Below are positions 1 through 5,247 of a stretch of DNA of 20,182 bases, in pieces. This DNA is from a virus: the IMG/VR virus record IMGVR_UViG_3300025449_001003, positions 1-20,182 of that record; one strand, written 5' to 3'. Positions within the stretch are counted from its first letter, which is position 1, and the number at the start of each line of letters is the position of its first letter. Made by a program: the position numbers and the translations under genes. The notes under the pieces were generated by a model. The model did no database searches. It saw only the letters and a program-made list of their open reading frames with translations, and was not told the DNA's origin.

Positions 1-249
1 TCATCCTTGCTGTCCTTCTAACGACCACACATAATCTTCTTCGTTATACCAACGACCAGCACGACCAACCTCTACTTCGTAGACAGCGTACCAATCAGCA
101 GCAGCACAATATCCTTCAGACCGATCATCGTCCAAAGCACGATCCTGATAATAGTGAGCAGCAACCTGAGCTTCTACGAGAGAAGCGTAGACACCTATCA
201 CAGACTCACCTTCATACTGCTCAGCACCAACCAAAACAAATACTTGCAT
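1..249 (-). CDS. Small hypothetical protein (82 aa)
   Basis: I do not recognise this family. The protein begins with a hydrophobic beta-strand-like stretch (MQVFVLVGAEQ) and is rich in Tyr, Trp, Asp and Glu, which suggests a small soluble protein. A longer reading frame exists, but ATG at 249 is chosen because a GAGGAG Shine-Dalgarno (about 257-262) sits 7 bases upstream of it. The in-frame ATG at 255 is only one base from that site. The stop is TGA at 1-3. It follows the gene ending at 261 with a short gap and is probably co-transcribed with it from the promoter at 513-541. Function unknown; coding status fairly sure. Confidence 0.75.
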   Translation of the reverse strand: MQVFVLVGAEQYEGESVIGVYASLVEAQVAAHYYQDRALDDDRSEGYCAAADWYAVYEVEVGRAGRWYNEEDYVWSLEGQQG

Positions 250-260
250 TTTCATACTCC

Positions 261-488
261 TCAAACAAAATCAACTGCATAGTTGTCAGCATACTTGCTG
301 ATCCGTACATGCTCTAACCCGAACTTATCGATAAGAAAGTGCCACACCATACGAGCAGACCTTTCAGACTTCTCAGCCTCTTGATCAAAATTAATGAAAA
401 GAGTGCCGTTGAACCACTCAATGACAATTCCCTCAAAATGGTTCAGCATATCTGTCACCTGCTGTTCGCTCTCAAATGTATGCTTCAT
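261..488 (-). CDS. Small hypothetical protein (75 aa)
   Basis: Unrecognised soluble protein, first gene after the sigma70-like promoter at 513-541. The open frame extends upstream to 677, but that extension runs antiparallel through the promoter and into the neighbouring gene. ATG at 488 has an AAGGAG Shine-Dalgarno 7 bases upstream, so the short form is taken. The sequence shows mixed alpha/beta composition with a central FNGTLFINFDQE strand pair and a helix containing ARMVWHFLIDKFGLEHV. No catalytic motif or membrane segment is visible. It belongs to the accessory early-type gene cluster at the low-coordinate end of the window. Confidence 0.75.
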   Translation of the reverse strand: MKHTFESEQQVTDMLNHFEGIVIEWFNGTLFINFDQEAEKSERSARMVWHFLIDKFGLEHVRISKYADNYAVDFV

Positions 489-512
489 ATCTAATCTCCT
501 TATCATGTACTC

Positions 513-541
513 AGTATAGCTGCTTTTGAGAAAAAGGTCAA
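513..541 (-). promoter_or_regulatory. Sigma70-like promoter P1
   Basis: Read on the minus strand: -35 TTGACC (536-541), a 17-bp spacer and -10 TATACT (513-518). It lies just upstream of the start at 488. Its flank (TGTTGACCTTTTT) is shared with the other promoters of this region. Confidence 0.85.
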
Positions 542-551
542 CAGCAATGCT

Positions 552-569
552 ATGGGTCTTTAGGCCCAT
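552..569 (-). terminator. Hairpin after the 571-762 gene, variant copy
   Basis: Minus-strand sequence ATGGGCCTAAAGACCCAT begins two bases after the stop codon at 571. It is a diverged copy of the repeated hairpin, with one C-A mismatch in the transcript stem and no U-tract behind it. It sits 10 bases before promoter P1. Termination would be weak at best; a boundary or processing role is also possible. Confidence 0.5.
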
Positions 570-570
570 G

Positions 571-762
571 TTAAGACTTTGAAACCCATTGCCCAGTATG
601 AGACTGAACCATACCAATATACTCCATCCTGTAAGTATACTGATCACCATAGTGCGCAGAACGCATGATACGTTCATTCAATACTTTCCAACCACGCTTC
701 TGTAGGTCACGTACTTTGCGTGTAGTGTATGCTTTTGAACCTGTGAATATTTGTACACTCAT
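571..762 (-). CDS. Small basic hypothetical protein (63 aa)
   Basis: ATG at 762 has a clear AGGAG Shine-Dalgarno a few bases upstream. The protein has a basic middle segment (TTRKVRDLQKRGWKVLNE) followed by a beta-rich tail with YTYRMEYIG. The 'LQKRGWKV' pattern recalls small phage proteins with one helix packed on a sheet, but I cannot assign a function. It is separated by 12 bases from the gene ending at 775, so both probably come from promoter P2. The repeated hairpin directly follows its stop. Confidence 0.75.
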   Translation of the reverse strand: MSVQIFTGSKAYTTRKVRDLQKRGWKVLNERIMRSAHYGDQYTYRMEYIGMVQSHTGQWVSKS

Positions 763-774
763 AATAAACTCCTA

Positions 775-1137
775 TCAAAGCTGAATTCTAAAGTAAAAGT
801 CAAACTCTTCTTCAGTAAAGCCAAACTGTACAAGATTGTGTTCTACATTAACACCATAGAAATCTTCAACATACTCAGTCATTTCATCAAACTCGTCAGA
901 ATCGTAACCATCGCTGCATAACAACTCAATGCACTCTACTTTGTCTAATACATCAAGTTCAGTAGCATCTACTTCACCAACAAGTTCTACTTCTTCAAGA
1001 TAGCCTCTGCTGCCAGACATAATTCTATAGATACCACTCTCTTTTACATCATCAGCAAACAACTTAACATCCCAACCAGTCAGTTTAGCCACCTCAGCCA
1101 ATGTAACAGCTTTCACGTTTGAAATATCTACAATCAT
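775..1137 (-). CDS. Acidic hypothetical protein (120 aa)
   Basis: ATG at 1137 follows an AAGGAG Shine-Dalgarno at 7-base spacing. The protein starts with MIVDISNVKAVTLAEVAKLTGWDVKLFADD, whose 'TLAEVAKLTGWDV' could form a small helix-turn-helix-like element, and continues as a strongly acidic chain with many Asp/Glu in the last third (residues about 90-115). Highly acidic small phage proteins often act as DNA mimics or host-protein inhibitors; that is inference only, since no specific motif is visible. It is the first gene downstream of promoter P2. Confidence 0.8.
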   Translation of the reverse strand: MIVDISNVKAVTLAEVAKLTGWDVKLFADDVKESGIYRIMSGSRGYLEEVELVGEVDATELDVLDKVECIELLCSDGYDSDEFDEMTEYVEDFYGVNVEHNLVQFGFTEEEFDFYFRIQL

Positions 1138-1162
1138 CTTTATCTCCTTTGCTTATGTCCTA

Positions 1163-1191
1163 AGCATAGCTTATTTTGACAAAAAGGTCAA
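1163..1191 (-). promoter_or_regulatory. Sigma70-like promoter P2
   Basis: Minus strand: -35 TTGACC (1186-1191), 17-bp spacer, -10 TATGCT (1163-1168). It lies about 25 bases before the start at 1137 and shares TGTTGACCTTTTTGTC with P5. Confidence 0.85.
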
Positions 1192-1204
1192 CACATATTT
1201 GAAC

Positions 1205-1229
1205 AAAAAAAATGGGCCATTAGGCCCAT
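1205..1229 (-). terminator. Rho-independent terminator, repeated hairpin with U-tract
   Basis: Minus strand ATGGGCCTAATGGCCCAT (1212-1229), a perfect 7-bp stem with a TAAT loop, is followed at once by a run of eight Ts (1205-1212). It sits 7 bases after the stop codon at 1236. This is the best terminator among the hairpin copies and precedes promoter P2. Confidence 0.85.
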
Positions 1230-1235
1230 ATACAG

Positions 1236-1412
1236 TTAAACTGGCTTACCAGCTTTGATCCTGGCTGCTCGAACCATTGCTTCGAACTCTAGTTGTCGTT
1301 TACGCATAAAGTCAAGTTGTTTCTGAGTATATACAACACGTTTGTTGCTCTTTACAACCTTTACTTTAATATTTGGATTAAAACCAGTGTAATGTTTAGC
1401 AAAAGCATTCAT
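1236..1412 (-). CDS. Small basic hypothetical protein (58 aa)
   Basis: Lys/Arg-rich protein with a basic middle (IKVKVVKSNKRVVYTQKQLDF) followed by a predicted helix (MRKRQLEFEAMVRAARIKAG). Such composition fits nucleic-acid or RNA polymerase binding, but no family is recognised. An ATG at 1421 is in frame, yet it abuts the AGAGG Shine-Dalgarno; ATG at 1412 has 9-base spacing and is preferred. It lies 15 bases downstream of the gene ending at 1428 and probably shares promoter P3. A strong terminator follows. Confidence 0.7.
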   Translation of the reverse strand: MNAFAKHYTGFNPNIKVKVVKSNKRVVYTQKQLDFMRKRQLEFEAMVRAARIKAGKPV

Positions 1413-1427
1413 TGTATACATCCTCTA

Positions 1428-1598
1428 TTAGCTTCTCACATACTCTTCATTTTCATCAAGAAGTATAGACATATTGAATTGCTCAGTAATTGAATCCAAT
1501 ACTGGATCTTGATCTGCTATAGGTTCAAGTACATTCAGCAAATAGTTCATTTGTTCTTCAGTAAAGATAACAGCGTATTTGGTTTGTGAATTAGTCAT
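1428..1598 (-). CDS. Small hypothetical protein (56 aa)
   Basis: ATG at 1598 follows GAGGAG at 6-7 bases spacing. A longer frame to 1694 runs through promoter P3 and a hairpin and is rejected. The protein contains KYAVIFTEEQMNYLLNVLEPI, a pattern of one strand then a helix, with an acidic C-terminal half. It resembles the 59-aa product of 2309-2488 in design (LT-EQ-x-x-x-I/L-x-N-x-L near the start), which may reflect a shared small fold. Function unknown. Confidence 0.75.
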   Translation of the reverse strand: MTNSQTKYAVIFTEEQMNYLLNVLEPIADQDPVLDSITEQFNMSILLDENEEYVRS

Positions 1599-1620
1599 CG
1601 TTTTCTCCTCTTGATATCTC

Positions 1621-1649
1621 ATTGTACAAGATTCTAGCAAAAAGGTCAA
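1621..1649 (-). promoter_or_regulatory. Sigma70-like promoter P3
   Basis: Minus strand: -35 TTGACC (1644-1649), 17-bp spacer, -10 TACAAT (1621-1626). Upstream of the start at 1598 and directly behind a hairpin. Confidence 0.85.
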
Positions 1650-1656
1650 CAGCAAA

Positions 1657-1680
1657 ACCATGGGTAAAAACACCCATGGT
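1657..1680 (-). terminator. Second hairpin in the 1650-1715 spacer
   Basis: Minus strand ACCATGGGT, loop GTTTTT, ACCCATGGT: a 9-bp perfect stem followed by TTTT. Different sequence from the repeated hairpin at 1697-1714, with which it forms a tandem pair behind the 1718-2230 gene. Likely the functional terminator of the two. Confidence 0.7.
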
Positions 1681-1696
1681 TCATAAACGATCAAAG

Positions 1697-1714
1697 ATGG
1701 GCCATTAGGCCCAT
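1697..1714 (-). terminator. Repeated hairpin, copy after the 1718-2230 gene
   Basis: Minus strand ATGGGCCTAATGGCCCAT, identical to the copies at 1212-1229 and 2655-2672, begins 3 bases after the stop codon. Followed by CTTTGATC rather than a good U-tract. Confidence 0.6.
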
Positions 1715-1717
1715 CTG

Positions 1718-2230
1718 TTAGACAACGATGTAGTTTCCACCTTTGCGCTTAGCAGAGACCTCTTTCATCAGTTCGAGGTTCTTTTCACGCTGAGCTGCTT
1801 TACGCTGATGCTCAGGATCAGACAGTGTTCCATGAGGAAAGTCGTAGCTGTCAATGTCTTCTACGAACTTATCGAGCTCTGCATGGATTGCTGCAGACTG
1901 TTCTGCCTTAGCCTTAGCCTTAGCAGCCTTCTCAGCTTCTGACATCCACTGTTCTGCAGTCTTAGCCTTACGCTTAGCGAACGTAGCTACTGCTTCTGCA
2001 GTAGTCTTAGGCTTAGCAGATGCATTTGCCTTAGCTACAACAGCCAAACGCTTATCCTTGTTCTTCATACGAGTCGAAGGTTCACGAGTTTCAGCAGTTG
2101 CATTGTAGTAATAAGTCGTAGCACCAGCCTTAGACATAGACAGCTCTGACATAAACAGAGCGATCAGTTCTTGGCGAGAAGCATTAGCATGAGCAGCAAC
2201 GATAGCCTTAGCCTTTTCAATCTTAGTCAT
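1718..2230 (-). CDS. Lys/Ala-rich phage protein with N-terminal helical domain (170 aa)
   Basis: Three consecutive ATG codons occur at 2236, 2233 and 2230; the AAGGA site best fits the third (7 bases). Residues about 1-45 (IEKAKAIVAAHANASRQELI followed by FMSELSMSKAGATTYYYN) form a compact helical domain that I recall as a recurrent N-terminal module in T4-like phage proteins, possibly helix-turn-helix-like. Residues about 50-110 are a low-complexity Lys/Ala-rich segment (KAKAKAEQ-type repeats), probably a long charged helix or linker. The C-terminus is charged and ends in GGNYIVV. Nucleic-acid binding is plausible from composition but not shown. It has its own promoter (P4) and is followed by two hairpins. 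Confidence 0.8.
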   Translation of the reverse strand: MTKIEKAKAIVAAHANASRQELIALFMSELSMSKAGATTYYYNATAETREPSTRMKNKDKRLAVVAKANASAKPKTTAEAVATFAKRKAKTAEQWMSEAEKAAKAKAKAEQSAAIHAELDKFVEDIDSYDFPHGTLSDPEHQRKAAQREKNLELMKEVSAKRKGGNYIVV

Positions 2231-2271
2231 CATCATATCCTTTTTTGATGTAATCTGTAGTCTGTATTATC

Positions 2272-2300
2272 ATAGTACAACAAGTCAGCGGAAAGGTCAA
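2272..2300 (-). promoter_or_regulatory. Sigma70-like promoter P4
   Basis: Minus strand: -35 TTGACC (2295-2300), 17-bp spacer, -10 TACTAT (2272-2277). It starts only 8 bases after the stop codon at 2309, with no hairpin between, so upstream transcripts may read through. Confidence 0.8.
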
Positions 2301-2308
2301 CAGTTTTG

Positions 2309-2488
2309 TTAGTTTGCATCTAGAAAGTAGTCAGATTCACTATACTCTACTGAAACAACTAGAGCATTCTGAAGTACTCTCAATAGGTCATTATCAACAT
2401 CGTATACACCATCGTATGCAACTTCAGTCAGAATGTTAGCAATCTGATCGATTTGCTCGGACGTTAACACCTTGATTTGCTTAGACAT
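2309..2488 (-). CDS. Small acidic hypothetical protein (59 aa)
   Basis: Starts MSKQIKVLTSEQIDQIANIL and ends with an acidic, aromatic tail (SESDYFLDAN). Its ATG overlaps the TAA of the upstream 33-aa membrane peptide gene by one base (TAATG), and an AAGGG site lies about 8 bases upstream, both supporting translation. It resembles the 56-aa product of 1428-1598 in layout. Function unknown. It forms a two-gene unit with the membrane peptide from promoter P5. Confidence 0.75.
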   Translation of the reverse strand: MSKQIKVLTSEQIDQIANILTEVAYDGVYDVDNDLLRVLQNALVVSVEYSESDYFLDAN

Positions 2489-2589
2489 TATTGCTTCCCT
2501 TCATAAACATGTACAAAGATCCCAACGATAGCTGCCATTACTAAGAATGGCCCAAAAATAAAGATCTCTGCTAAAATTGTCTGATTCAT
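2488..2589 (-). CDS. Small single-pass membrane peptide (33 aa)
   Basis: The peptide has one hydrophobic segment at about residues 5-27 (ILAEIFIFGPFLVMAAIVGIF) and a short polar tail, so it should insert in the inner membrane. ATG at 2589 has AAGGAG at 7 bases and lies just downstream of promoter P5. Its stop overlaps the next start by one base. Phages often encode such peptides for envelope modification, lysis timing or exclusion, but nothing here chooses between these roles. Confidence 0.75.
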   Translation of the reverse strand: MNQTILAEIFIFGPFLVMAAIVGIFVHVYEGKQ

Positions 2590-2615
2590 TCTGTATCTCC
2601 TTAACTTATGTCCTC

Positions 2616-2644
2616 AGTATATCAGGAAACGACAAAAAGGTCAA
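2616..2644 (-). promoter_or_regulatory. Sigma70-like promoter P5
   Basis: Minus strand: -35 TTGACC (2639-2644), 17-bp spacer, -10 TATACT (2616-2621). Directly upstream of the 33-aa membrane peptide gene and 10 bases after a hairpin copy. Confidence 0.87.
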
Positions 2645-2654
2645 CAGGTCTGCT

Positions 2655-2672
2655 ATGGGCCATTAGGCCCAT
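2655..2672 (-). terminator. Repeated hairpin, copy before promoter P5
   Basis: Minus strand ATGGGCCTAATGGCCCAT, extendable to 8 bp by an outer T-A pair, identical in core to two other copies. It lies about 38 bases after the stop codon at 2711 and lacks a U-tract. Confidence 0.6.
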
Positions 2673-2710
2673 AAGCAACTATTTGTATTGTTTCTGCTAT
2701 AGTTAGGGAA

Positions 2711-2833
2711 CTATTTGTTCACAGCTAGGACTTTATTAGAACGTGGTAGACTATAGCTGACTGTTACTGCTGCTATACCTGCTATTGTTGAAAAGATCAA
2801 AGTAAAGCAAAGTATCGCTGTTTTTATTGGCAT
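2711..2833 (-). CDS. Small membrane or exported peptide (40 aa)
   Basis: ATG at 2833 follows GAGG at 7 bases. Residues about 5-27 are hydrophobic (AILCFTLIFSTIAGIAAVTV), preceded by one Lys and followed by a basic, polar tail (PRSNKVLAVNK). It could be a membrane-anchored peptide or carry an uncleaved signal. No good promoter is visible immediately upstream; it may be read from the 3686-3027 operon. Function unknown. Confidence 0.65.
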   Translation of the reverse strand: MPIKTAILCFTLIFSTIAGIAAVTVSYSLPRSNKVLAVNK

Positions 2834-3026
2834 TTTTCTACCTCTTTCACCACACAAATATTATTATTTTCGCTATTTAAATCGCTGCAAAAATAGTTCA
2901 CTATAAGTCGATTCTGTAAACTATTTTATCACTATTGCAAAAGCAGCAAAGCTGCTTACAGTAGAAAACAAACTATATTTTCTCCTAGATCTGTTGTTAT
3001 ACCAGGGGTTACAGTATAGTTTACTT
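2834..3026. other. AT-rich intergenic region without a supported gene
   Basis: No reading frame here has a ribosome binding site. The stretch holds several short ATAGTT/AACTAT words in both orientations (for example near 2891, 2918, 2980 and 3015) and the hairpin at 2941-2957. No TTGACC-type promoter is present. Confidence 0.5.
2941..2957 (-). terminator. Possible terminator hairpin
   Basis: Minus strand AAGCAGC-TTT-GCTGCTT followed by TTGC: a 7-bp stem with a 3-base loop, about 70 bases after the stop at 3027. The U-tract is weak. Confidence 0.4.
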
Positions 3027-3242
3027 TTATGTTACTACTATCTCTGCATCTGTTTCAATCCATACTTTTGCTCCACATGCTAGAGGCTTATCTGGACTAT
3101 AAACTAGTGTACTTGGTCCTAGTATTTGTACACTATTAGCATACGTATTAGTTCTTCCCTGCTTGATTGTTATTACAGGATGTCTATCACCAGACTTAGC
3201 ATTACTTCTAATGACATGTTGATTGATGTGTATACGTTTCAT
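3027..3242 (-). CDS. Conserved small phage protein, beta-rich (71 aa)
   Basis: The layout MKRIHINQHVIRSN, a beta-rich middle, then GPSTLVYSPDKPLACGAKVWIETDAEI matches, from memory, a small conserved protein widespread in phages with no assigned role. The distinctive parts are the N-terminal HINQHVIR and the YSPDKPLxCGAxVWIET block at residues about 46-66. Its ATG overlaps the upstream TAA by one base (TAATG) and has no evident Shine-Dalgarno, so it probably depends on translational coupling. Last gene of the P6 operon. Confidence 0.8.
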   Translation of the reverse strand: MKRIHINQHVIRSNAKSGDRHPVITIKQGRTNTYANSVQILGPSTLVYSPDKPLACGAKVWIETDAEIVVT

Positions 3243-3448
3243 TAGCTAGCTACTTGTTGTATACCGATTTGTTTACAGTCTTTAGGATAGTTTGCTAACA
3301 TAATAGCAAGTAAGTTCTCTATATCTTCTGCTACATTAGGTATTTCTTTTACCTCTTCTAGTACTATTAGTTCTTCGAATAGTTGATCAAAAGTCCAGTT
3401 ATGCCAATTGCTATTAATGTTAGTTTGTTTATGCTTACGCTTTACCAT
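3242..3448 (-). CDS. Small hypothetical protein (68 aa)
   Basis: A basic N-terminus (VKRKHKQTN) is followed by an acidic helical middle (FDQLFEELIVLEEVKEIPNVAEDIENLLAIM). The start is uncertain: GTG at 3457 would overlap the upstream gene by 8 bases, while ATG at 3448 begins one base after that gene's TAA. Neither has a strong ribosome binding site; I chose ATG. It is coupled on both sides in the P6 operon. No family recognised. Confidence 0.65.
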   Translation of the reverse strand: MVKRKHKQTNINSNWHNWTFDQLFEELIVLEEVKEIPNVAEDIENLLAIMLANYPKDCKQIGIQQVAS

Positions 3449-3449
3449 A

Positions 3450-3686
3450 TTATACACTCATTGCTATGTTGTTTGAACTATAGAATGCTCTTTGAGATGC
3501 TTCTTGCTGTTCTAGTATAGCATTGTTTACATCTATTACATGCTGTGCTACTTCGTTATATGTTTTGAAGTTGCTGAAGCTAGCAAGATATACTATGTCT
3601 ATTACTGTTTGTAGACTATCTGTATGTTCTAATAGATTGACAATGAGAAGATCAAAGTTTGGTTTGGATAAAGAAATAGTCTGCAT
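3450..3686 (-). CDS. Small hypothetical protein (78 aa)
   Basis: First gene after promoter P6. ATG at 3686 has an AAGGA site at suitable spacing. The sequence looks mostly helical (FDLLIVNLLEHTDSLQTVID; YNEVAQHVIDVNNAILEQQEA) with no Cys or catalytic signature. It could be a small helical bundle or protein-protein adaptor. Function unknown. Confidence 0.75.
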   Translation of the reverse strand: MQTISLSKPNFDLLIVNLLEHTDSLQTVIDIVYLASFSNFKTYNEVAQHVIDVNNAILEQQEASQRAFYSSNNIAMSV

Positions 3687-3716
3687 ATCTGAGTCCTTTT
3701 GTGATTCAATATACAG

Positions 3717-3745
3717 ACTATATGTTATTTTGGCAAAAACGTCAA
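3717..3745 (-). promoter_or_regulatory. Sigma70-like promoter P6
   Basis: Minus strand: -35 TTGACG (3740-3745), 17-bp spacer, -10 TATAGT (3717-3722). Lies between the YdcH-like gene and the start at 3686; flank CTGTTGACGTTTTTG matches the other copies except for one base. Confidence 0.83.
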
Positions 3746-3753
3746 CAGCTAAT

Positions 3754-3936
3754 TTAATGATTTAACTTTTTTTCACAAAAATGTATTTCATCTTTTAATT
3801 TAAGTTTTTGTTTCTTTAGCTGATGTAGTTCTTCTGCTGGAGCATGCTTTTTCTCTAGTATTTCAATATGTTTATCTAAAGCTGTATGTTTATACTTTAG
3901 GCTATTGTAGTGAGATAATGTTTTTGCTGTATTCAT
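3754..3936 (-). CDS. YdcH-like (DUF465) coiled-coil protein (60 aa)
   Basis: The pattern HYNSLKYKHTALDKHIEILEK (residues 8-28) followed by EELHQLKKQKLKLKDEIHFCEKKL (35-58) fits the DUF465/YdcH family: about 60-70 residues, two helices forming a small antiparallel coiled coil, and an H-x-x-L-x-x-x-H/x-x-L-D-x-x-I signature. The family is common in Proteobacteria and present in T4-like phages; its function is not established. ATG at 3936 follows an unusually strong AGGAGGAG site, suggesting high expression. It lies 17 bases after the phoH-like stop and can be co-transcribed with it. Confidence 0.8.
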   Translation of the reverse strand: MNTAKTLSHYNSLKYKHTALDKHIEILEKKHAPAEELHQLKKQKLKLKDEIHFCEKKLNH

Positions 3937-3953
3937 TTACTCCTCCTATAGTA

Positions 3954-4703
3954 TTAGACAACGATGTTTAAGTTGTCTTTCATAATAATGTATTCTTTTA
4001 CTAGAGCTGATCTAACTATATCTTCCCTCTCAAAGTCTATTGTCTCAAATGACTTCATTCTTGTTACTATCTTCATGAAGTCTAATAGTCCTGCTCTCTC
4101 GTTATCTCTTGTGAAGTCTGATTGTCTATAGTCTCCACAGAAGATTACTTTACAGTTCTGTCCAATTCTTGTTATTACTGAATCTAGTTCATGAAGTGAG
4201 AGATTAGCTATTTCATCTACAATAACGATTGAGTCGTTTAATGTTATACCTCTGATGAATGATGTGCTGATGAATTCAATGAAACTTTTTTGCTTTAGAT
4301 ACTCATATGCATCACCACGATTGAATAGCTCTGTGTAGATTGCATAGTATGGAGCTTCATATACTTTTGCTTTGTCTTTACTACTACCAGGCAAGAATCC
4401 CATATCTCTTGTTGGTACTACTGATCTAACAATAACTACTTTCTTGAATCTGCTTTCACCTTCTAACACTTGCTTGATTGCAAGATAGTTAGCAATGAAT
4501 GACTTACCTGTTCCTGCAATACCATGCAAGACTAGGTTCTTTTCATTGTGATATGCATTGAAAGTTTTCTTTTGATTCTCTGTGAGAGGATCTATATGCT
4601 TTAGCTTGAAGTTTAATCTGAGATCGTTTTGCTTAGATGGTTCTGTATGTCTTGATTGCTGTTGCTGAATTCTTTTTTGTTTTCTTGTTAATCTTTCAGA
4701 CAT
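3954..4703 (-). CDS. phoH: PhoH-like P-loop ATPase (249 aa)
   Basis: Cytoplasmic ATPase of the PhoH family, related to the helicase-like ATPase part of RNA-associated PhoH proteins. Residues 61-68 GIAGTGKS form the Walker A loop, 158-164 (IVIVDEI) the Walker B strand, and 190-196 GDYRQSD the conserved sensor-like motif. The family-typical IVRSVVP-RDMGFLPGS segment lies at 91-107. The first 35 residues are a basic, Gln-rich leader (RKQKRIQQQQSRH). Length is usual for phage PhoH. The gene is very frequent in T4-like marine phages; its role in infection is unproven, with phosphate-stress and RNA-metabolism proposals. ATG at 4703 has only a weak AGAG site. Confidence 0.93.
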   Translation of the reverse strand: MSERLTRKQKRIQQQQSRHTEPSKQNDLRLNFKLKHIDPLTENQKKTFNAYHNEKNLVLHGIAGTGKSFIANYLAIKQVLEGESRFKKVVIVRSVVPTRDMGFLPGSSKDKAKVYEAPYYAIYTELFNRGDAYEYLKQKSFIEFISTSFIRGITLNDSIVIVDEIANLSLHELDSVITRIGQNCKVIFCGDYRQSDFTRDNERAGLLDFMKIVTRMKSFETIDFEREDIVRSALVKEYIIMKDNLNIVV

Positions 4704-4747
4704 GGATTCTCTTTTGGTTAGAGGAATGATGATAACTTAAATATTTA

Positions 4748-4801
4748 TTATGCTACCCTTACTAATACAAATGTTGCTACTAGAAACGTTACTGCAAGCA
4801 T
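4748..4801 (-). CDS. Possible 17-aa hydrophobic micropeptide
   Basis: A start codon overlaps the TAA at 4801 in the TAATG manner used by many real gene pairs here. It opens a 17-codon frame that is almost wholly hydrophobic (MLAVTFLVATFVLVRVA). An in-frame ATG at 4807 would add two residues. It fills the gap before phoH. It could be a micro membrane peptide, or chance in AT-rich sequence. Confidence 0.25.
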   Translation of the reverse strand: MLAVTFLVATFVLVRVA

Positions 4802-5040
4802 TACCATGTGTTAACTGTACTCTTTGTGAATCCTCTTGAATGCTCACGCTTGACATTCTTTAAGATATCTCTGAAGCTAGAGTCTGGCTTCTTACCAGCA
4901 ACACCAGAAACAATACTAGGTGCTGTTAGCTCTTGAACAAGATCAGGATTGTCTTTAAGATACTGATCTACATCATTCATACTCATAAACTCTTCGTGGT
5001 ACTCTTCTGTTTTTGTATTACGAAAAACGTATGTTGGCAT
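4801..5040 (-). CDS. FmdB-like small phage protein without zinc-ribbon cysteines (79 aa)
   Basis: MPTYVFRNTKTEEYHEEFMS at the N-terminus and the following YLKDNPDL-QELTAPSIVSGVAGKKPDSSFRDILKNVKREH are the hallmarks, from memory, of a small phage protein related to FmdB-type regulators (MPTYxFxC start). FmdB proteins carry a CxxC zinc ribbon; this one has no cysteine at all, so the ribbon is lost. The C-terminal FRDILKNVKREHSRG segment is basic. ATG at 5040 overlaps the upstream TAA by one base, indicating coupling. Role unknown. Confidence 0.75.
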   Translation of the reverse strand: MPTYVFRNTKTEEYHEEFMSMNDVDQYLKDNPDLVQELTAPSIVSGVAGKKPDSSFRDILKNVKREHSRGFTKSTVNTW

Positions 5041-5246
5041 TATTGATATTCCCTATCATAGAATGTATCGTCGTAATCCTCATCATACTTTGTTAGATTA
5101 GAAACGTCTTTTGTACGAAGAGCTCTTTGATATCTACGCTCTTCTCTCTTATTCTTTCGTTCGGATCTATTATCGACCCCATAACCATCAACATAATCAC
5201 GATCTGCATAGCGATCATTGTACTTGTTATGCTTAGACTTAGACAT
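5040..5246 (-). CDS. Small highly charged hypothetical protein (68 aa)
   Basis: An extremely polar protein dominated by Lys, Arg, Asp, Tyr and Asn (MSKSKHNKYNDRYADRDYVD onward), probably disordered, with a basic middle (SERKNKREERRYQRALRTK) and an acidic, Tyr-rich end. The open frame reaches 5291 inside the upstream gene, but ATG at 5246 comes one base after that gene's TAA and is preferred; an AGGAG lies 13 bases upstream. Function unknown; charge segregation suggests binding to nucleic acid or a protein partner. Confidence 0.65.
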   Translation of the reverse strand: MSKSKHNKYNDRYADRDYVDGYGVDNRSERKNKREERRYQRALRTKDVSNLTKYDEDYDDTFYDREYQ

Positions 5247-5247
5247 T

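Noticed and set aside
489-677. N-terminal extension of the 261-488 gene to 677
   Set aside because: It crosses a hairpin and a consensus promoter and overlaps another gene; ATG 488 has an ideal Shine-Dalgarno.
1599-1694. N-terminal extension of the 1428-1598 gene that would add a hydrophobic leader
   Set aside because: The leader would be encoded by promoter P3 and a hairpin; ATG 1598 with GAGGAG is clearly better.
3942-3956. T7-promoter-like string TAATACTATAGGAGG on the minus strand
   Set aside because: It lacks the central CGACTCAC part of a T7-type promoter; the shared ends are a stop codon context and a strong Shine-Dalgarno of the YdcH-like gene.
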